Of a DNA stretch of 64,000 nt, positions 8,425-17,176 are shown piece by piece. The position numbers and the translations under genes are program-made. The stretch covers positions 934,001 through 998,000 of the forward strand of contig NZ_CP045354.1 in assembly GCF_009363435.1 (NCBI RefSeq). The letters run 5' to 3'. The notes under the pieces are model-generated. The model saw only the letters and a program-made list of their open reading frames with translations. It made no database searches and was not told the origin of the DNA. How positions within the stretch are numbered: position 1 is the first letter of the stretch; every line of letters starts with the position of its first letter. The stretch comes from Labrenzia sp. THAF82 (lineage in GTDB: Bacteria > Pseudomonadota > Alphaproteobacteria > Rhizobiales > Stappiaceae).

Positions 8425-9165
8425 TCAGGACTGCCGGAATTCTTCCGGAAGGTCCGGTGTCTTGCCGGTCCAGGCCGCCTCGAAGAACGCGAATTCAAGT
8501 GCGCTCATGTGCCGAAACAGGCGTGAGACACGGTCCTGATCGTCTGGAGAAAGCGTCGGACCAATCCCGTTCATTTCCTCAATGATCCAGTTCACGAAGG
8601 CTTCAAAACCCGGTACGGCGTGCAGGTCTATCCATTCCGCGAGATAAAATGCTTCTGGTTTCGGCTTCTGCGCTTCGCGGCGACCCCAGGTGAGATAACA
8701 CCATTCAGCGCACAAAAGGCAGGCAAGTCCGTCCGGATAGGATCCTTTGCCAGCCGATGAAACCAGCAGGTCGGCGAAAGCTCTTGTGGTTGGCCCCTGT
8801 GCTGCGGTTTCATAAGTTGATGCAGGCACTCCGAGTGCTTCGAAAGACCTAAGGAAATAGTCGTTTTCTTCCGAGGTCAGCAAAGCCAGAAACGCGGAAA
8901 GTTGCGTCTTGGACTGCATGCGCGGTGCCTTGGCAACCAGATAGCCGAGCGTTGAGGCCAGATCCGTAACAAAGGTATAGTCCTCAATCAGGTAGCGCGT
9001 GTAAGCCTCATCAGGCATTGAGCCGTCACCGATCGCTCGGGTGAACGGATGCTCGGTGGCCGCTGACCAAAATGGCTCCGCCCGGGCAACCAGCCAGTCC
9101 GAAAAAGCGGCGTCTGGATGCGCAGACTGAAACTGCGGGAAAGACCCGTCATACGGCGTGGGCAT
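8425..9165 (-). CDS. TenA/thiaminase-II family protein
   Basis: A 246-residue TenA/PqqC-fold protein. Family features: FTRAIGDGSMPDEAYTRYL near the N-terminus, a conserved acidic/aromatic helix IEDYTFV, and the LLCAEWCYLTWG helix, which carries cysteines in the region of the TenA active-site Cys. TenA enzymes hydrolyse amino-pyrimidine breakdown products for thiamine salvage. Some family members lack this activity, so the assignment stops at family level. No TPP riboswitch is visible in the 74 bp upstream. Operon with the downstream DMT transporter. Confidence 0.85.
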   Translation of the reverse strand: MPTPYDGSFPQFQSAHPDAAFSDWLVARAEPFWSAATEHPFTRAIGDGSMPDEAYTRYLIEDYTFVTDLASTLGYLVAKAPRMQSKTQLSAFLALLTSEENDYFLRSFEALGVPASTYETAAQGPTTRAFADLLVSSAGKGSYPDGLACLLCAEWCYLTWGRREAQKPKPEAFYLAEWIDLHAVPGFEAFVNWIIEEMNGIGPTLSPDDQDRVSRLFRHMSALEFAFFEAAWTGKTPDLPEEFRQS

Positions 9166-9200
9166 TGCTGCACCATGCTCCCTTTTGCGTCGGGAAACTG

Positions 9201-9229
9201 AATGAAAACGGGCGCTCGAAAGCGCCCGT
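9201..9229 (-). terminator. Terminator of asd
   Basis: On the minus strand a perfect 9-bp stem ACGGGCGCT/AGCGCCCGT with a TTCG tetraloop is followed by TTTTCATT. It begins 11 bp after the asd stop. Confidence 0.9.
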
Positions 9230-9239
9230 CAAGACAACA

Positions 9240-10274
9240 TCAGGCCGCGGCCTTCTTGGGTGTAATGAGCCCGCGGTTGACCAGCACTTCAGCGATCTGG
9301 ATCGTGTTGAGCGCAGCGCCCTTTCGCAGATTGTCGGAGACAACCCACAGGTTCAGGCCATTTTCGACGGTTGCATCTTCACGGATGCGGGAAATGTATG
9401 TCGCGTCTTCGCCAGCGGCCTCATAAGGCGTCATGTAGCCACCGTCTTCGTGCTTGTCGATGACGAGGCAGCCAGGGGCTTCGCGCAAAATGTTGCGAGC
9501 TTCCTCTGCCGTGATCTCGTTTTCGAACTCAATGTTGACGGCTTCCGAATGGCCGATGAAGACAGGAACACGGACGGCTGTGCAGGTGACCTTGATGGCC
9601 GGATCCAACATCTTTTTGGTCTCGGCCAGCACCTTCCATTCTTCCTTGGTGTAACCGTCTTCCATGAAGACGTCACAATGGGGAATGACGTTGAAGGCAA
9701 TCCGCTTCGGATATTTGTTCGGTTCGATCGGATCGTTCACGAACACTGCGCGGGTCTGGTTGAAAAGTTCTTCCATGGCTTCCTTGCCAGTGCCGGAAAC
9801 GGCCTGGTAGGTCGACACGACGATGCGCTTGATCTTTGCGTGATCGTGCAATGGCTTCAGGGCCACGACCAATTGCGCGGTAGAGCAATTGGGGTTTGCA
9901 ATGATATTCTTCTTGGTGAAACCGGCGACAGCATCGGCATTCACTTCAGGAACGATCAGCGGAACTTCCGCGTCGTAGCGCCAGGCTGAGGAGTTGTCGA
10001 TGACAACACAGCCCTTGGCTGCAATTTTTGGAGCCCATTCCTTGGAAACACTTCCGCCCGCGGACATCAGGCAGATGTCGGTATCGGAAAAGTCGTAGTT
10101 TTCCATGGCCTGAACTTTCAGCGTTTTGTCGCCGAAAGAAACTTCCGTGCCCTGGGAGCGGCGTGAGGCAAGCGCCACGACGTCGTCTGCCGGAAATCCA
10201 CGCTCGTCCAGAATGTCCAGCAGTTCACGGCCAACATTGCCGGTAGCGCCTGCAATTGCGATCTTAAAACCCAT
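9240..10274 (-). CDS. asd: Aspartate-semialdehyde dehydrogenase
   Basis: A 344-residue enzyme reducing aspartyl phosphate to aspartate semialdehyde, the branch point to lysine/DAP, threonine, methionine and isoleucine. Visible are the NADP-binding GATGNVGRELL at the N-terminus, the SAGGSVS loop, the catalytic cysteine C130 in NPNCSTAQ, and the VSTYQAVSGTG helix. Length is normal. Upstream is an unusual 110-nt GC-rich leader and a threonine-rich small ORF, suggesting amino-acid-responsive control. Confidence 0.96.
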   Translation of the reverse strand: MGFKIAIAGATGNVGRELLDILDERGFPADDVVALASRRSQGTEVSFGDKTLKVQAMENYDFSDTDICLMSAGGSVSKEWAPKIAAKGCVVIDNSSAWRYDAEVPLIVPEVNADAVAGFTKKNIIANPNCSTAQLVVALKPLHDHAKIKRIVVSTYQAVSGTGKEAMEELFNQTRAVFVNDPIEPNKYPKRIAFNVIPHCDVFMEDGYTKEEWKVLAETKKMLDPAIKVTCTAVRVPVFIGHSEAVNIEFENEITAEEARNILREAPGCLVIDKHEDGGYMTPYEAAGEDATYISRIREDATVENGLNLWVVSDNLRKGAALNTIQIAEVLVNRGLITPKKAAA

Positions 10275-10384
10275 TTTCGACTTGTCCTTGTCCGTCTCCC
10301 CGCTTCACCGGCTCGTCCCTGTCAGATGGGCGTCGCCGGCTCCCGGCGCCTCCCATCCCCGGGGAGGCGGGACGAGCGGCACCG
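10275..10384 (-). promoter_or_regulatory. Structured RNA leader of asd
   Basis: Between the Thr-rich ORF and asd the minus-strand RNA can form several competing stems. CACCG within the last Thr codons pairs with CGGTG just after the stop. GCTCGTCCC (10369-10377) pairs with GGGACGAGC (10311-10319). CGCCTCCC (10362-10369) pairs with GGGAGGCG (10347-10354). A second CGGTG follows the distal arm, so CACCG has two partners. There is no U-tract, so a classical intrinsic terminator is not evident. Confidence 0.55.
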
Positions 10385-10489
10385 TTAAGCGGTGGTCTTG
10401 GTTGTCTTTGTTGTGCGTTTAGGTGCGGTTGCGGCATGTGTCGCGGTCTCGCTGCGTGTGAAGGTCACGCTCGCAAGGGCCTGAGACAT
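10385..10489 (-). CDS. Candidate threonine-rich leader peptide of asd
   Basis: This ORF of 34 codons is too short for standard calling. It encodes MSQALASVTFTRSETATHAA followed by TAPKRTTKTTKTTA and stops 110 nt before asd. Eleven of 34 residues are Thr, six of them in the last nine positions (ACA ACA AAG ACA ACC AAG ACC ACC). An in-frame ATG at 10522 would extend it to 45 residues. Neither start has a strong Shine-Dalgarno. Threonine is an end product of the Asd pathway, which fits a leader peptide. The alternative is a small basic protein with a Lys/Thr tail. Confidence 0.55.
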   Translation of the reverse strand: MSQALASVTFTRSETATHAATAPKRTTKTTKTTA

Positions 10490-10677
10490 CGTATCCAGAA
10501 TGTCGGCTTTCAGCCGGGTCATTGGTGCTCGCAATCGTCAAAACTTGAGACGGCGGTGTTTTTGCCCGGAAATCCAGACGAGTCAACAAGGAATTCGATG
10601 GAATTGCCTTATTGGCATTCAACCTGTTGCTCGAAGGCGACGTCAGGCGAATCCCATCTGGTCATTCCAAGCTTACA

Positions 10678-10705
10678 GCCCGCACATTTCCAGTCTCGTG
10701 CGGGC
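10678..10705 (-). terminator. Hairpin after the MFS exporter (weak terminator)
   Basis: Perfect 8-bp stem GCCCGCAC/GTGCGGGC with a 12-nt loop, 20 bp after the MFS stop on the minus strand. No U-tract follows, so termination strength is doubtful. Between this hairpin and the leader ORF (10523-10677) I see no gene. Confidence 0.35.
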
Positions 10706-10725
10706 AAAGCCGGATGGTGGCGAAT

Positions 10726-11925
10726 TCACGATACTGCGTCGCCAGCCGGTTCGCTGCGCAATGTCAGAAGAGCGATCACGAGCGCTGTCAGGGCGCAGGC
10801 GGCAACAGCACCGACGAGTGGAAGCGCCGTCCGGTCAAAGAACGGACTGCAGATCAGGATCATGATACCGCCGGCAACCATTTGAAAGGTTCCCCCGAGG
10901 CTTGATGCCATGCCCGCATGTTCACCATGGTCTTCAAGAGCCATGACCATTGTCGGGGCAATCACCTGACCAAGGCAGGAATTGCCGATGAAAAAGAGCG
11001 CCATCAGCACCCAGAGATCGTCAAACCCGGCCCAAACGAGAACAAACAGCAAAGACGTCGCCGCAGCGAAACCGAAGACGGCGACCAGTGCCACCCGGCC
11101 CATGCCGAAGCGTTGTCCAAGCGAGGCCGCAAACTGTGAAGAGGCAAAAAAACCGATGGCATTGACCGCGAACACCAGGCTGAAAGTTGTCGGGGTCAAA
11201 CCATATTGCGTCATGTAGACAAGTGGCGCGGACGCGATAAAGACAAAAAAGCTCGCGAGCGAGAAGCCGCCAATGAGGGTCAAACCCATGAACTTCCCGT
11301 CGCGAAGCAGGTAGAAAGTGCTCCGGATCATGGCAACGGGATCGATCCGTGCACGTCGGTCATCAGGCAGCGTTTCCGGCAACAGAAAGGCCATCTGCAC
11401 CATTGCGGCCAAGGAAATCAGGGCAAGAGCGTAGAAAATCAGGCGCCAGCTGCCGAACTGTATGATCATGCTGCCTGTGAGTGGCGCCAGCATCGGCGAA
11501 ATGCTGATGACCAGCATGACAAGTGCCATCAGTTTCGTTGCTTCCGTACCTGTGTGCAGGTCGCGGACGACCGCGCGAACGATCACCATTGGAGCGGCGG
11601 CTCCAAGAGCCTGGATAAAGCGGCCAAGCGTGAGCATTGAAACATCACTTGCCATCGCGCAGAGAATTGACCCGATGATGAAGATCACAAGTCCCAGAAA
11701 CACCGGCGGCTTGCGGCCGAAACGGTCTGCAAGGGGGCCGTAAAAAAGCTGGGCGATACCGAAAGCGATAAAATAGACCGTGAAGGTCATATGGGCCGCA
11801 GCATCATCCGTGTTCAGGCTTTGCACAATTTCAGGCATCGCCGGGAGATAAAGGTCAATCGCAAAAGGACCGACCGCAGCCAATAAACCCAGCACCACGG
11901 CTGAGCGTGCAAATCCGATTTGCAT
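10726..11925 (-). CDS. Bcr/CflA-type MFS drug exporter
   Basis: A 399-residue, 12-TM major facilitator of the Bcr/CflA group. Diagnostic features: TM1 with AIDLYLPAMPEI, the motif A loop GPLADRFGRKPPVFLG, and VRAVVRDLHTG after TM4. The start at 11925 (MQIGFARS) is chosen because it places TM1 where the family has it; an earlier in-frame ATG at 12024 would add 33 atypical residues. Such pumps export bicyclomycin, sulfonamides or chloramphenicol in other species; the substrate here is unknown. Stands alone. Confidence 0.88.
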   Translation of the reverse strand: MQIGFARSAVVLGLLAAVGPFAIDLYLPAMPEIVQSLNTDDAAAHMTFTVYFIAFGIAQLFYGPLADRFGRKPPVFLGLVIFIIGSILCAMASDVSMLTLGRFIQALGAAAPMVIVRAVVRDLHTGTEATKLMALVMLVISISPMLAPLTGSMIIQFGSWRLIFYALALISLAAMVQMAFLLPETLPDDRRARIDPVAMIRSTFYLLRDGKFMGLTLIGGFSLASFFVFIASAPLVYMTQYGLTPTTFSLVFAVNAIGFFASSQFAASLGQRFGMGRVALVAVFGFAAATSLLFVLVWAGFDDLWVLMALFFIGNSCLGQVIAPTMVMALEDHGEHAGMASSLGGTFQMVAGGIMILICSPFFDRTALPLVGAVAACALTALVIALLTLRSEPAGDAVS

Positions 11926-12076
11926 TTGATTGTCCGAATGTTTGCGCCAGAAGCGCCGAAAAGTGGGAAGCAGCGAAGGTGGTTGAATTGCTCCTGATTG
12001 TCCAGCTCTTTCTGCACAAGACATGCTTGCAATCGAAATGCCGGCTTTGCCCTGATGTCACAAAACCTTCATGCAA

Positions 12077-12094
12077 CTGTCACCGATCTTGTAA
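12077..12094 (+). promoter_or_regulatory. PHO-box-like site upstream of the phytase-like esterase
   Basis: CTGTCACCGATCTTGTAA matches the PhoB layout of two 7-mers 11 bp apart (CTGTCAC, CTTGTAA). A weaker CTTCATG lies 10 bp further upstream. The box ends 59 nt before the start codon. The product family (phosphate-ester metabolism) supports PhoB control. Confidence 0.4.
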
Positions 12095-12153
12095 GGAGGA
12101 CAACTAGCTTTCGCGCACCTTCAACCCAGAAAATTGTTATGGGAGCTAGTGCA

Positions 12154-14367
12154 ATGGCGAACCTTCGCGGACGTTTTTTGAAAGGCGTCAGTCTCGCAGT
12201 GCTGTTCGGTATCGGAGCTGTTTCTTCCGCGCAGGCCGACTATTTCGAACGGATCAATTCCTACCCGGTCTATAAGACTTTGCCGGAAGGCGCAGACAGG
12301 GCAACGGAAACTGTTGCTGAGATCATCTACGCTTCCAAAGACGGCCGTACACTTGCGTTTACCGACAGCCCGGGCGAGGCGATTGTTTTCATCAATGCCG
12401 CCAACCCGCTCAACATTCAGTCGATGGAAAGAGTTGCGCTTGGCGGCGAGCCAACGTCTGTCGCCATGGGTGATAGCGCTGCCTATGCAGGTGTGAACAC
12501 AAGCGAAGACTTCATCAATGCCTCAGGGCATCTTGCCGTGATTGCGCTTGAGGGCATGGGCATTACCGCAAAATGCGATGCCAAGGGCCAGCCGGACAGT
12601 GTCGCGATTTCACCGGACGGAAAGTTCATTGCGATTGCGATCGAAAACGAACGCGATGAAGATCTGAACGATGGGGCGATTCCTCAAATGCCGGCTGGGC
12701 ATCTGGCAATCTTCGATCTTGATGAAACCGGTGTGCCAACCAATTGCGATGCAGTTCGGATCGTGGATCTGACAGGCCTTGCCGAAGTTGCTCCGACAGA
12801 TCCGGAGCCGGAATTTGTGTCAATCAACGAAGACAATCAGGCCGTCGTTACCTTGCAGGAAAACAATCATCTGGCTGTGGTCGATCTGGCATCCGGCAAG
12901 GTTGTTGCCGACTTTTCTGCCGGCGTTGCCTCGGCAGAAAACATCCCCGTTGCAAAGGCCCGCATGAGCGATGCGTCCGGCAACAATGAAAACGTTGCCC
13001 GTGAACCTGACGCGGTTGCCTGGATCGACACTGAGCGTTTCGTTACCGCCAATGAAGGCGATTATGAAGGCGGCTCCCGGGGCTTCACAATTTGGAACAC
13101 CAAAGGCGACGTTCTTTTCGACAGTGGCAATCAGATGGAACATCTGGGCATGGCACATGGCCACTATCCGGCGAAACGTGCCCACAAGAAAGGTACTGAG
13201 CCTGAAGGTGTCGCAGTCGGTGTCTTCGGCGGTGAAACCCTTATTTTCGTAAACTCCGAACGCGGTAATTTTGTCGCGGTATACAAGGATACCGGCGGCG
13301 CGCCTGAGTTTGTCCAGCTGTTGCCGACGCATGTCGGTCCGGAAGGTCTTCTGGCGATCCCGAACCGTGATTTGTTTGCGGTCGCCAACGAAGTGGATGA
13401 AGACGGTGTACGGTCCCACATCTCGCTCTATCAGTTTGGCGCAGATGCCCCTTCCTATCCGTCCATCGTATCTGCCAGAGATCCTGAAAAAGGCGCACCG
13501 ATTGGCTGGGGGGCACTCTCTGCCTTGGCGGCGGATCCGCAGGATGCCAATACGCTTTATGCCGTCAGTGACAGCTTCTATGACGATGCCCGCATCTATA
13601 CGCTGGATATTGCAACCCAGCCGGCACAGATTACCTCTTACGTCACGGTGACGGGTTTCGTTCAGTCGCGGCTGGATCTGGAAGGCATTTCAGTGTCGAA
13701 AGATGGCGGGTTCTGGCTTGCCTCCGAGGGCCATCCAGACAAAGACCGTCAGCATCTGTTGTTGAAAGTCAGTGCCAGTGGTGCGGTCGAAGAAGAGATC
13801 ACCTTGCCGCCGTCACTTGTAGAACAGGCCAAGCGCTTTTCTTTTGAAGGCGTTGCCGAGTTTGAAATGAGCGGACAAACGCTTGTCGCGGTTGCCGTTC
13901 AGCGGGAGTGGAGCGACGACCCGGAAGGACTTTCCAAGATTGCGATCTACAATCCGTCAGACAAGTCCTGGGGTTTTGTTCACTATCCTCTGGATGCGCC
14001 AAGGAGCGCTGCGGGCGGTTGGGTTGGCCTGTCTGAGATTGTCTCACTGGGTGAGGGTCAGTTCGCCATTCTGGAGCGTGACAACAAAGGCGGCGAAGAC
14101 GCCGCCATCAAGCAGATCACAACGGTGTCCCTTGAAGGTGTTACGCCTGCCGCACATGGAGAAGAATTGCCGGTGCTGAAAAAGAGGTTCGCAGTTGACC
14201 TTCTTCCGGCAATGTCTTCCAGCAAAGGCTGGGTTCTGGACAAGCCAGAAGGCCTGGCGATTACAGCTGATGGCAGTCTCATTCTGGTGACCGACAATGA
14301 CGGCGTCGATGATGCACCAGGTGAGACACAACTGATCGACCTGGGTCCGGCGAGCCGACTTAACTGA
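12154..14367 (+). CDS. Exported phytase-family esterase-like protein
   Basis: About 737 residues with a signal peptide (MANLRGRFLKGVSLAVLFG, cleavage after AQA near residue 28). The N-terminal half looks like a beta-propeller (repeats such as GGEPTSVAMG, PDSVAISPDGKFIAIAIEN, EPEGVAVGVFGG). The C-terminal half has the pattern of the PF13449 esterase-like phytase domain (LDLEGISVSKDGGFWLASEG, FEGVAEF, DKPEGLAITADGSLILVTDND). The ATG at 12154 is chosen because GGGAG lies 9 bp upstream; the open frame reaches back to 11998. Probably periplasmic, releasing phosphate or acting on phospho-esters; enzymatic activity is not proven for this domain group. Confidence 0.8.
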   Translation: MANLRGRFLKGVSLAVLFGIGAVSSAQADYFERINSYPVYKTLPEGADRATETVAEIIYASKDGRTLAFTDSPGEAIVFINAANPLNIQSMERVALGGEPTSVAMGDSAAYAGVNTSEDFINASGHLAVIALEGMGITAKCDAKGQPDSVAISPDGKFIAIAIENERDEDLNDGAIPQMPAGHLAIFDLDETGVPTNCDAVRIVDLTGLAEVAPTDPEPEFVSINEDNQAVVTLQENNHLAVVDLASGKVVADFSAGVASAENIPVAKARMSDASGNNENVAREPDAVAWIDTERFVTANEGDYEGGSRGFTIWNTKGDVLFDSGNQMEHLGMAHGHYPAKRAHKKGTEPEGVAVGVFGGETLIFVNSERGNFVAVYKDTGGAPEFVQLLPTHVGPEGLLAIPNRDLFAVANEVDEDGVRSHISLYQFGADAPSYPSIVSARDPEKGAPIGWGALSALAADPQDANTLYAVSDSFYDDARIYTLDIATQPAQITSYVTVTGFVQSRLDLEGISVSKDGGFWLASEGHPDKDRQHLLLKVSASGAVEEEITLPPSLVEQAKRFSFEGVAEFEMSGQTLVAVAVQREWSDDPEGLSKIAIYNPSDKSWGFVHYPLDAPRSAAGGWVGLSEIVSLGEGQFAILERDNKGGEDAAIKQITTVSLEGVTPAAHGEELPVLKKRFAVDLLPAMSSSKGWVLDKPEGLAITADGSLILVTDNDGVDDAPGETQLIDLGPASRLN

Positions 14368-14401
14368 TCAAGCCGTAAGGTCTCCCAAGACCGACCTGAG
14401 G

Positions 14402-14436
14402 ACCCGGCAGGCTTCGACTGCCGGGTTCTTGTTTTT
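14402..14436 (+). terminator. Terminator of the phytase-like gene
   Basis: Perfect 9-bp stem ACCCGGCAG/CTGCCGGGT, loop GCTTCGA, followed by TCTTGTTTTT. Confidence 0.92.
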
Positions 14437-14564
14437 GATGGCCGCTTGAACGGCTTGGCGGGCGAGCAGGTCAAAATAGAAAAATTTGAACCTGTTTCGA
14501 ATTCATTGGTAATTTCAAGCTAGTTTTCTTGTCATCTAGTTCCAGATGATTCGCGAGACTTCCC

Positions 14565-16460
14565 ATGACGATCAGAAAAAGACTTTTTGTACTGGTTATC
14601 GTTTTGACAGTGCCAATCGTCTTTTGTGCAGGTTGGATCATACTTTCCGCCTATTCGGACCTCGAACGGGACAAGGTGAAACTGGCCAGTTTGCCGGCTC
14701 TTGAGAGGGTCTGGCAGGCCGGCGTCACGCAAGGAGCAAAGGAGCTTCCAAGCGACGTCCTGGCCAAATATCCGGCATGTGCACCGGAAAAAGCGGCAGG
14801 CTCAGCTGCAAAGGCACTTTCCAATGCGCACAAGGTCATAGATTGCATCGGTAACGACGCGGGTCTTGCTGCAAACACTGTTCAGACCACCAACTTGCTG
14901 GCCGAACTTGTGTCAGGACAATTGTCCGACCTGGTCGTGCGCACAGCTGCCGTTGTGCGCAACAGCGAGAATGTCGCAAAGAAGACCGAACTGAGCCACC
15001 TGGACTCCATGTCCGTTCTGGTCGGCGCTGGTCAGTTCAAGGTGCTGGCGGATCAGATCAGCTCGATTTCCAAAACCGGCCCCGGTGCCGTTGAAGAAGG
15101 CAAGGAAACCGCCTTCAGCAAAGCAGCACAAGCCTACCGGCAGGCGAATGGCAAATTCCAGGGAGCGCTTGCAAAAGTCGCTTCCAAGGTCGGGCAAGGC
15201 GCTGACGGTACGACACTTGATCTGCAACCGGTTCGAGACAGATATGCAGCCTTCCTGAGCGCGATAGATGGCCTGCACAAGGTGAGCCACAACCAACTTG
15301 CGGCGCAGTTGCAGTCCATGGTGAGCGACCTTCGGATGCGGATGTGGGGAGTTGCCGGGGCACTTTGTCTGGTGTTTGTGGGTGCGTTCGGAACATCCTG
15401 GTACTTCGGCAGATCAATCCTTCATTGCATCGAATCGCTTAACAGCTCCATTCGGAACCTTGCCGACTCAGATGGTGTGGAGAGTGAATTGCCTTTCTCA
15501 TATGGCCACACGGAGATTTCTGATATCGCCCGTGCGGTTGGCTACTATCGGGACAAGACCATCGAATTGACCAAGGAGCGGCAACGGCAGGAAGGTCAGG
15601 CCGCGGCGGACCGTCAGCAGCGCATCGACGAATTGATCGCAGCGTTCAAGACGCGCATGGCCGCTTTGCTGAAAGATGTCGATGAAGCGCTTGGCGACAT
15701 GCAGAGCACGTCCGGCGCTCTGAAGGGCGTCGCCCAGAATGCTGATCAAAAGGCTCGGGACACTGCTGCGGCATCGTCCGGCGCATCGGAAAATGTCGAT
15801 GCGGTTGCAAGTGCGGCCGAGGAACTTGCCAATGAAATCGCGGCCATCAGCCAAAAAGCGCATGATGTAACGGAAATCGCGCAGACGGCGAACGAAAATG
15901 CGTCGGCCGCGAATTCCGAGATCGAGAGCCTTTCGGAAATCTCCAACGCCATTGGCGACATCGTTTCGATCATCAATGCGATTGCCGACCAGACCAACCT
16001 GCTCGCGCTGAATGCAACGATCGAAGCCGCGCGGGCGGGAGAGGCTGGAAAAGGGTTTGAAGTTGTCGCGGGCGAGGTCAAAACACTGGCCGGTCAAACA
16101 GCATCCGCGACGGACCAGATCACTGAACAGGTATCGCTTGTCCAGCAAAGGACAGTCCGTGTCGTGGATGCGATCCAGAAGATTATCTCCGACATCGGCG
16201 ATGTCACCAATCACACGACCCAAATCGCGGCGGATCTTGAAACACGGCGACAATCCACCGACGATATCAAAGGAAATGTTCTTCAAGCAGCAGAGCAGAC
16301 ACGATCCGTGGTCGATGATATGGCCGGGGTCGAGGCGATTGCAGAACGGTCAAGCGATGCAGCCGCCGATATGGGGCGCCGCACAGGTGATGTCGTCAAG
16401 CGGACCGAAGAGTTGCGCGAAGAAGTGAATGCCTTCCTGGCTGAGGTCGCCGCTGCGTGA
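14565..16460 (+). CDS. Methyl-accepting chemotaxis protein
   Basis: A 631-residue chemoreceptor. TM1 is near residues 8-30 ([20 protein letters not shown]), followed by a mostly helical periplasmic sensor of about 230 residues, TM2 near 258-282 ([16 protein letters not shown]), a HAMP-like linker, and a cytoplasmic coiled coil. The hairpin tip is [20 protein letters not shown] followed by [18 protein letters not shown]. No PAS domain is evident and there is no CheR-docking pentapeptide at the C-terminus (ends FLAEVAAA). Ligand unknown. Stands alone, as orphan receptors often do. Confidence 0.92.
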   Translation: MTIRKRLFVLVIVLTVPIVFCAGWIILSAYSDLERDKVKLASLPALERVWQAGVTQGAKELPSDVLAKYPACAPEKAAGSAAKALSNAHKVIDCIGNDAGLAANTVQTTNLLAELVSGQLSDLVVRTAAVVRNSENVAKKTELSHLDSMSVLVGAGQFKVLADQISSISKTGPGAVEEGKETAFSKAAQAYRQANGKFQGALAKVASKVGQGADGTTLDLQPVRDRYAAFLSAIDGLHKVSHNQLAAQLQSMVSDLRMRMWGVAGALCLVFVGAFGTSWYFGRSILHCIESLNSSIRNLADSDGVESELPFSYGHTEISDIARAVGYYRDKTIELTKERQRQEGQAAADRQQRIDELIAAFKTRMAALLKDVDEALGDMQSTSGALKGVAQNADQKARDTAAASSGASENVDAVASAAEELANEIAAISQKAHDVTEIAQTANENASAANSEIESLSEISNAIGDIVSIINAIADQTNLLALNATIEAARAGEAGKGFEVVAGEVKTLAGQTASATDQITEQVSLVQQRTVRVVDAIQKIISDIGDVTNHTTQIAADLETRRQSTDDIKGNVLQAAEQTRSVVDDMAGVEAIAERSSDAAADMGRRTGDVVKRTEELREEVNAFLAEVAAA

Positions 16461-16707
16461 TGCAATTTGACTGATACCCGGTAGCAAGCTGTTGCGGCGG
16501 CAGTCCGCCGGCCTTCTGTTGTGTCTTCATCAAAAGGCTGCCTTCGTCTACGTTGCAGCCAGCTCCCGCCATGGCCGTCAATGCTGTCAGATTGAGTGTT
16601 TTGGGTCAGAGGTGTGTTGTCATTTAATGTCTCACTACATAGCAAGACATGATTGTTTTTATTGTGTGCTCTATCTCGCATCTGCAGAAGGTTGAAGACG
16701 CACCATC

Positions 16708-17142
16708 ATGAGTGCAGGTCTGCTTGGCCTTTTTGGCGTTTCATTTCTTGCCGCGACCTTGTTGCCTGCGCAGTCCGAGCTCGGTCTTTCGGGATTGATT
16801 GCACTTGGCCAGGACCCGGTGCCTCTTCTTGTTTTCGCGGCAAGTCTCGGCAATACGCTGGGGTCAGTCGTCAACTGGTGGCTGGGAAGAGGTGTGGCAC
16901 ACTTCGCAAATGCCCGATGGTTTCCGGTGAAGGCTGACAATTTGAAACGGGCAACCAAATGGTATCAGCGGTATGGGCGCTGGAGCCTGCTGCTGAGCTG
17001 GGCGCCCATTGTCGGTGACCCGCTGACCCTGGCCGCAGGGGTTCTGAGAGAACCGCTCTGGAGTTTCTTCATCCTGGTCGCGATAGCCAAGACAGCGCGC
17101 TACATCATCGTTGCCTTTTTAACTGTGCAAGCGCTCTCTTAA
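16708..17142 (+). CDS. YqaA/DedA-like small membrane protein
   Basis: A 144-residue inner-membrane protein of the YqaA family (SNARE-associated/DedA fold). Features: N-terminal amphipathic/TM helix with FGVSFLAATLLPAQSE, the GNTLGSVVNWWLGRG motif, a KWYQRYGRWSLLLSW stretch, and the re-entrant PIVGDPLTLAAGVL motif. DedA relatives act in lipid flipping or membrane homeostasis; no specific role is known for YqaA. The 247 bp upstream hold only a short hairpin at 16495-16510 (CGGCGG/CCGCCG). Confidence 0.85.
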   Translation: MSAGLLGLFGVSFLAATLLPAQSELGLSGLIALGQDPVPLLVFAASLGNTLGSVVNWWLGRGVAHFANARWFPVKADNLKRATKWYQRYGRWSLLLSWAPIVGDPLTLAAGVLREPLWSFFILVAIAKTARYIIVAFLTVQALS

Positions 17143-17176
17143 AACGTGTCCATACGGCAAGGAGAACCGAAACAGT

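Noticed and set aside
9166..9239. TPP riboswitch upstream of the TenA-like gene
   Set aside because: Only 74 bp, largely occupied by the asd terminator; no THI-box elements seen.
9072..9989. 305-residue plus-strand ORF
   Set aside because: Antisense of asd and tenA; no domain, while both minus-strand genes are certain.
10419..10622. 67-residue minus-strand ORF upstream of asd
   Set aside because: It overlaps the Thr-rich leader ORF in another frame, has no family features and ends in a Cys/Arg-rich tail typical of a shadow frame.
14467..14494. Inverted repeat CAGGT-CAAA / TTTGAACCTG before the first chemoreceptor
   Set aside because: One arm has an extra base and the element is short and AT-rich; not distinguishable from chance without comparison.
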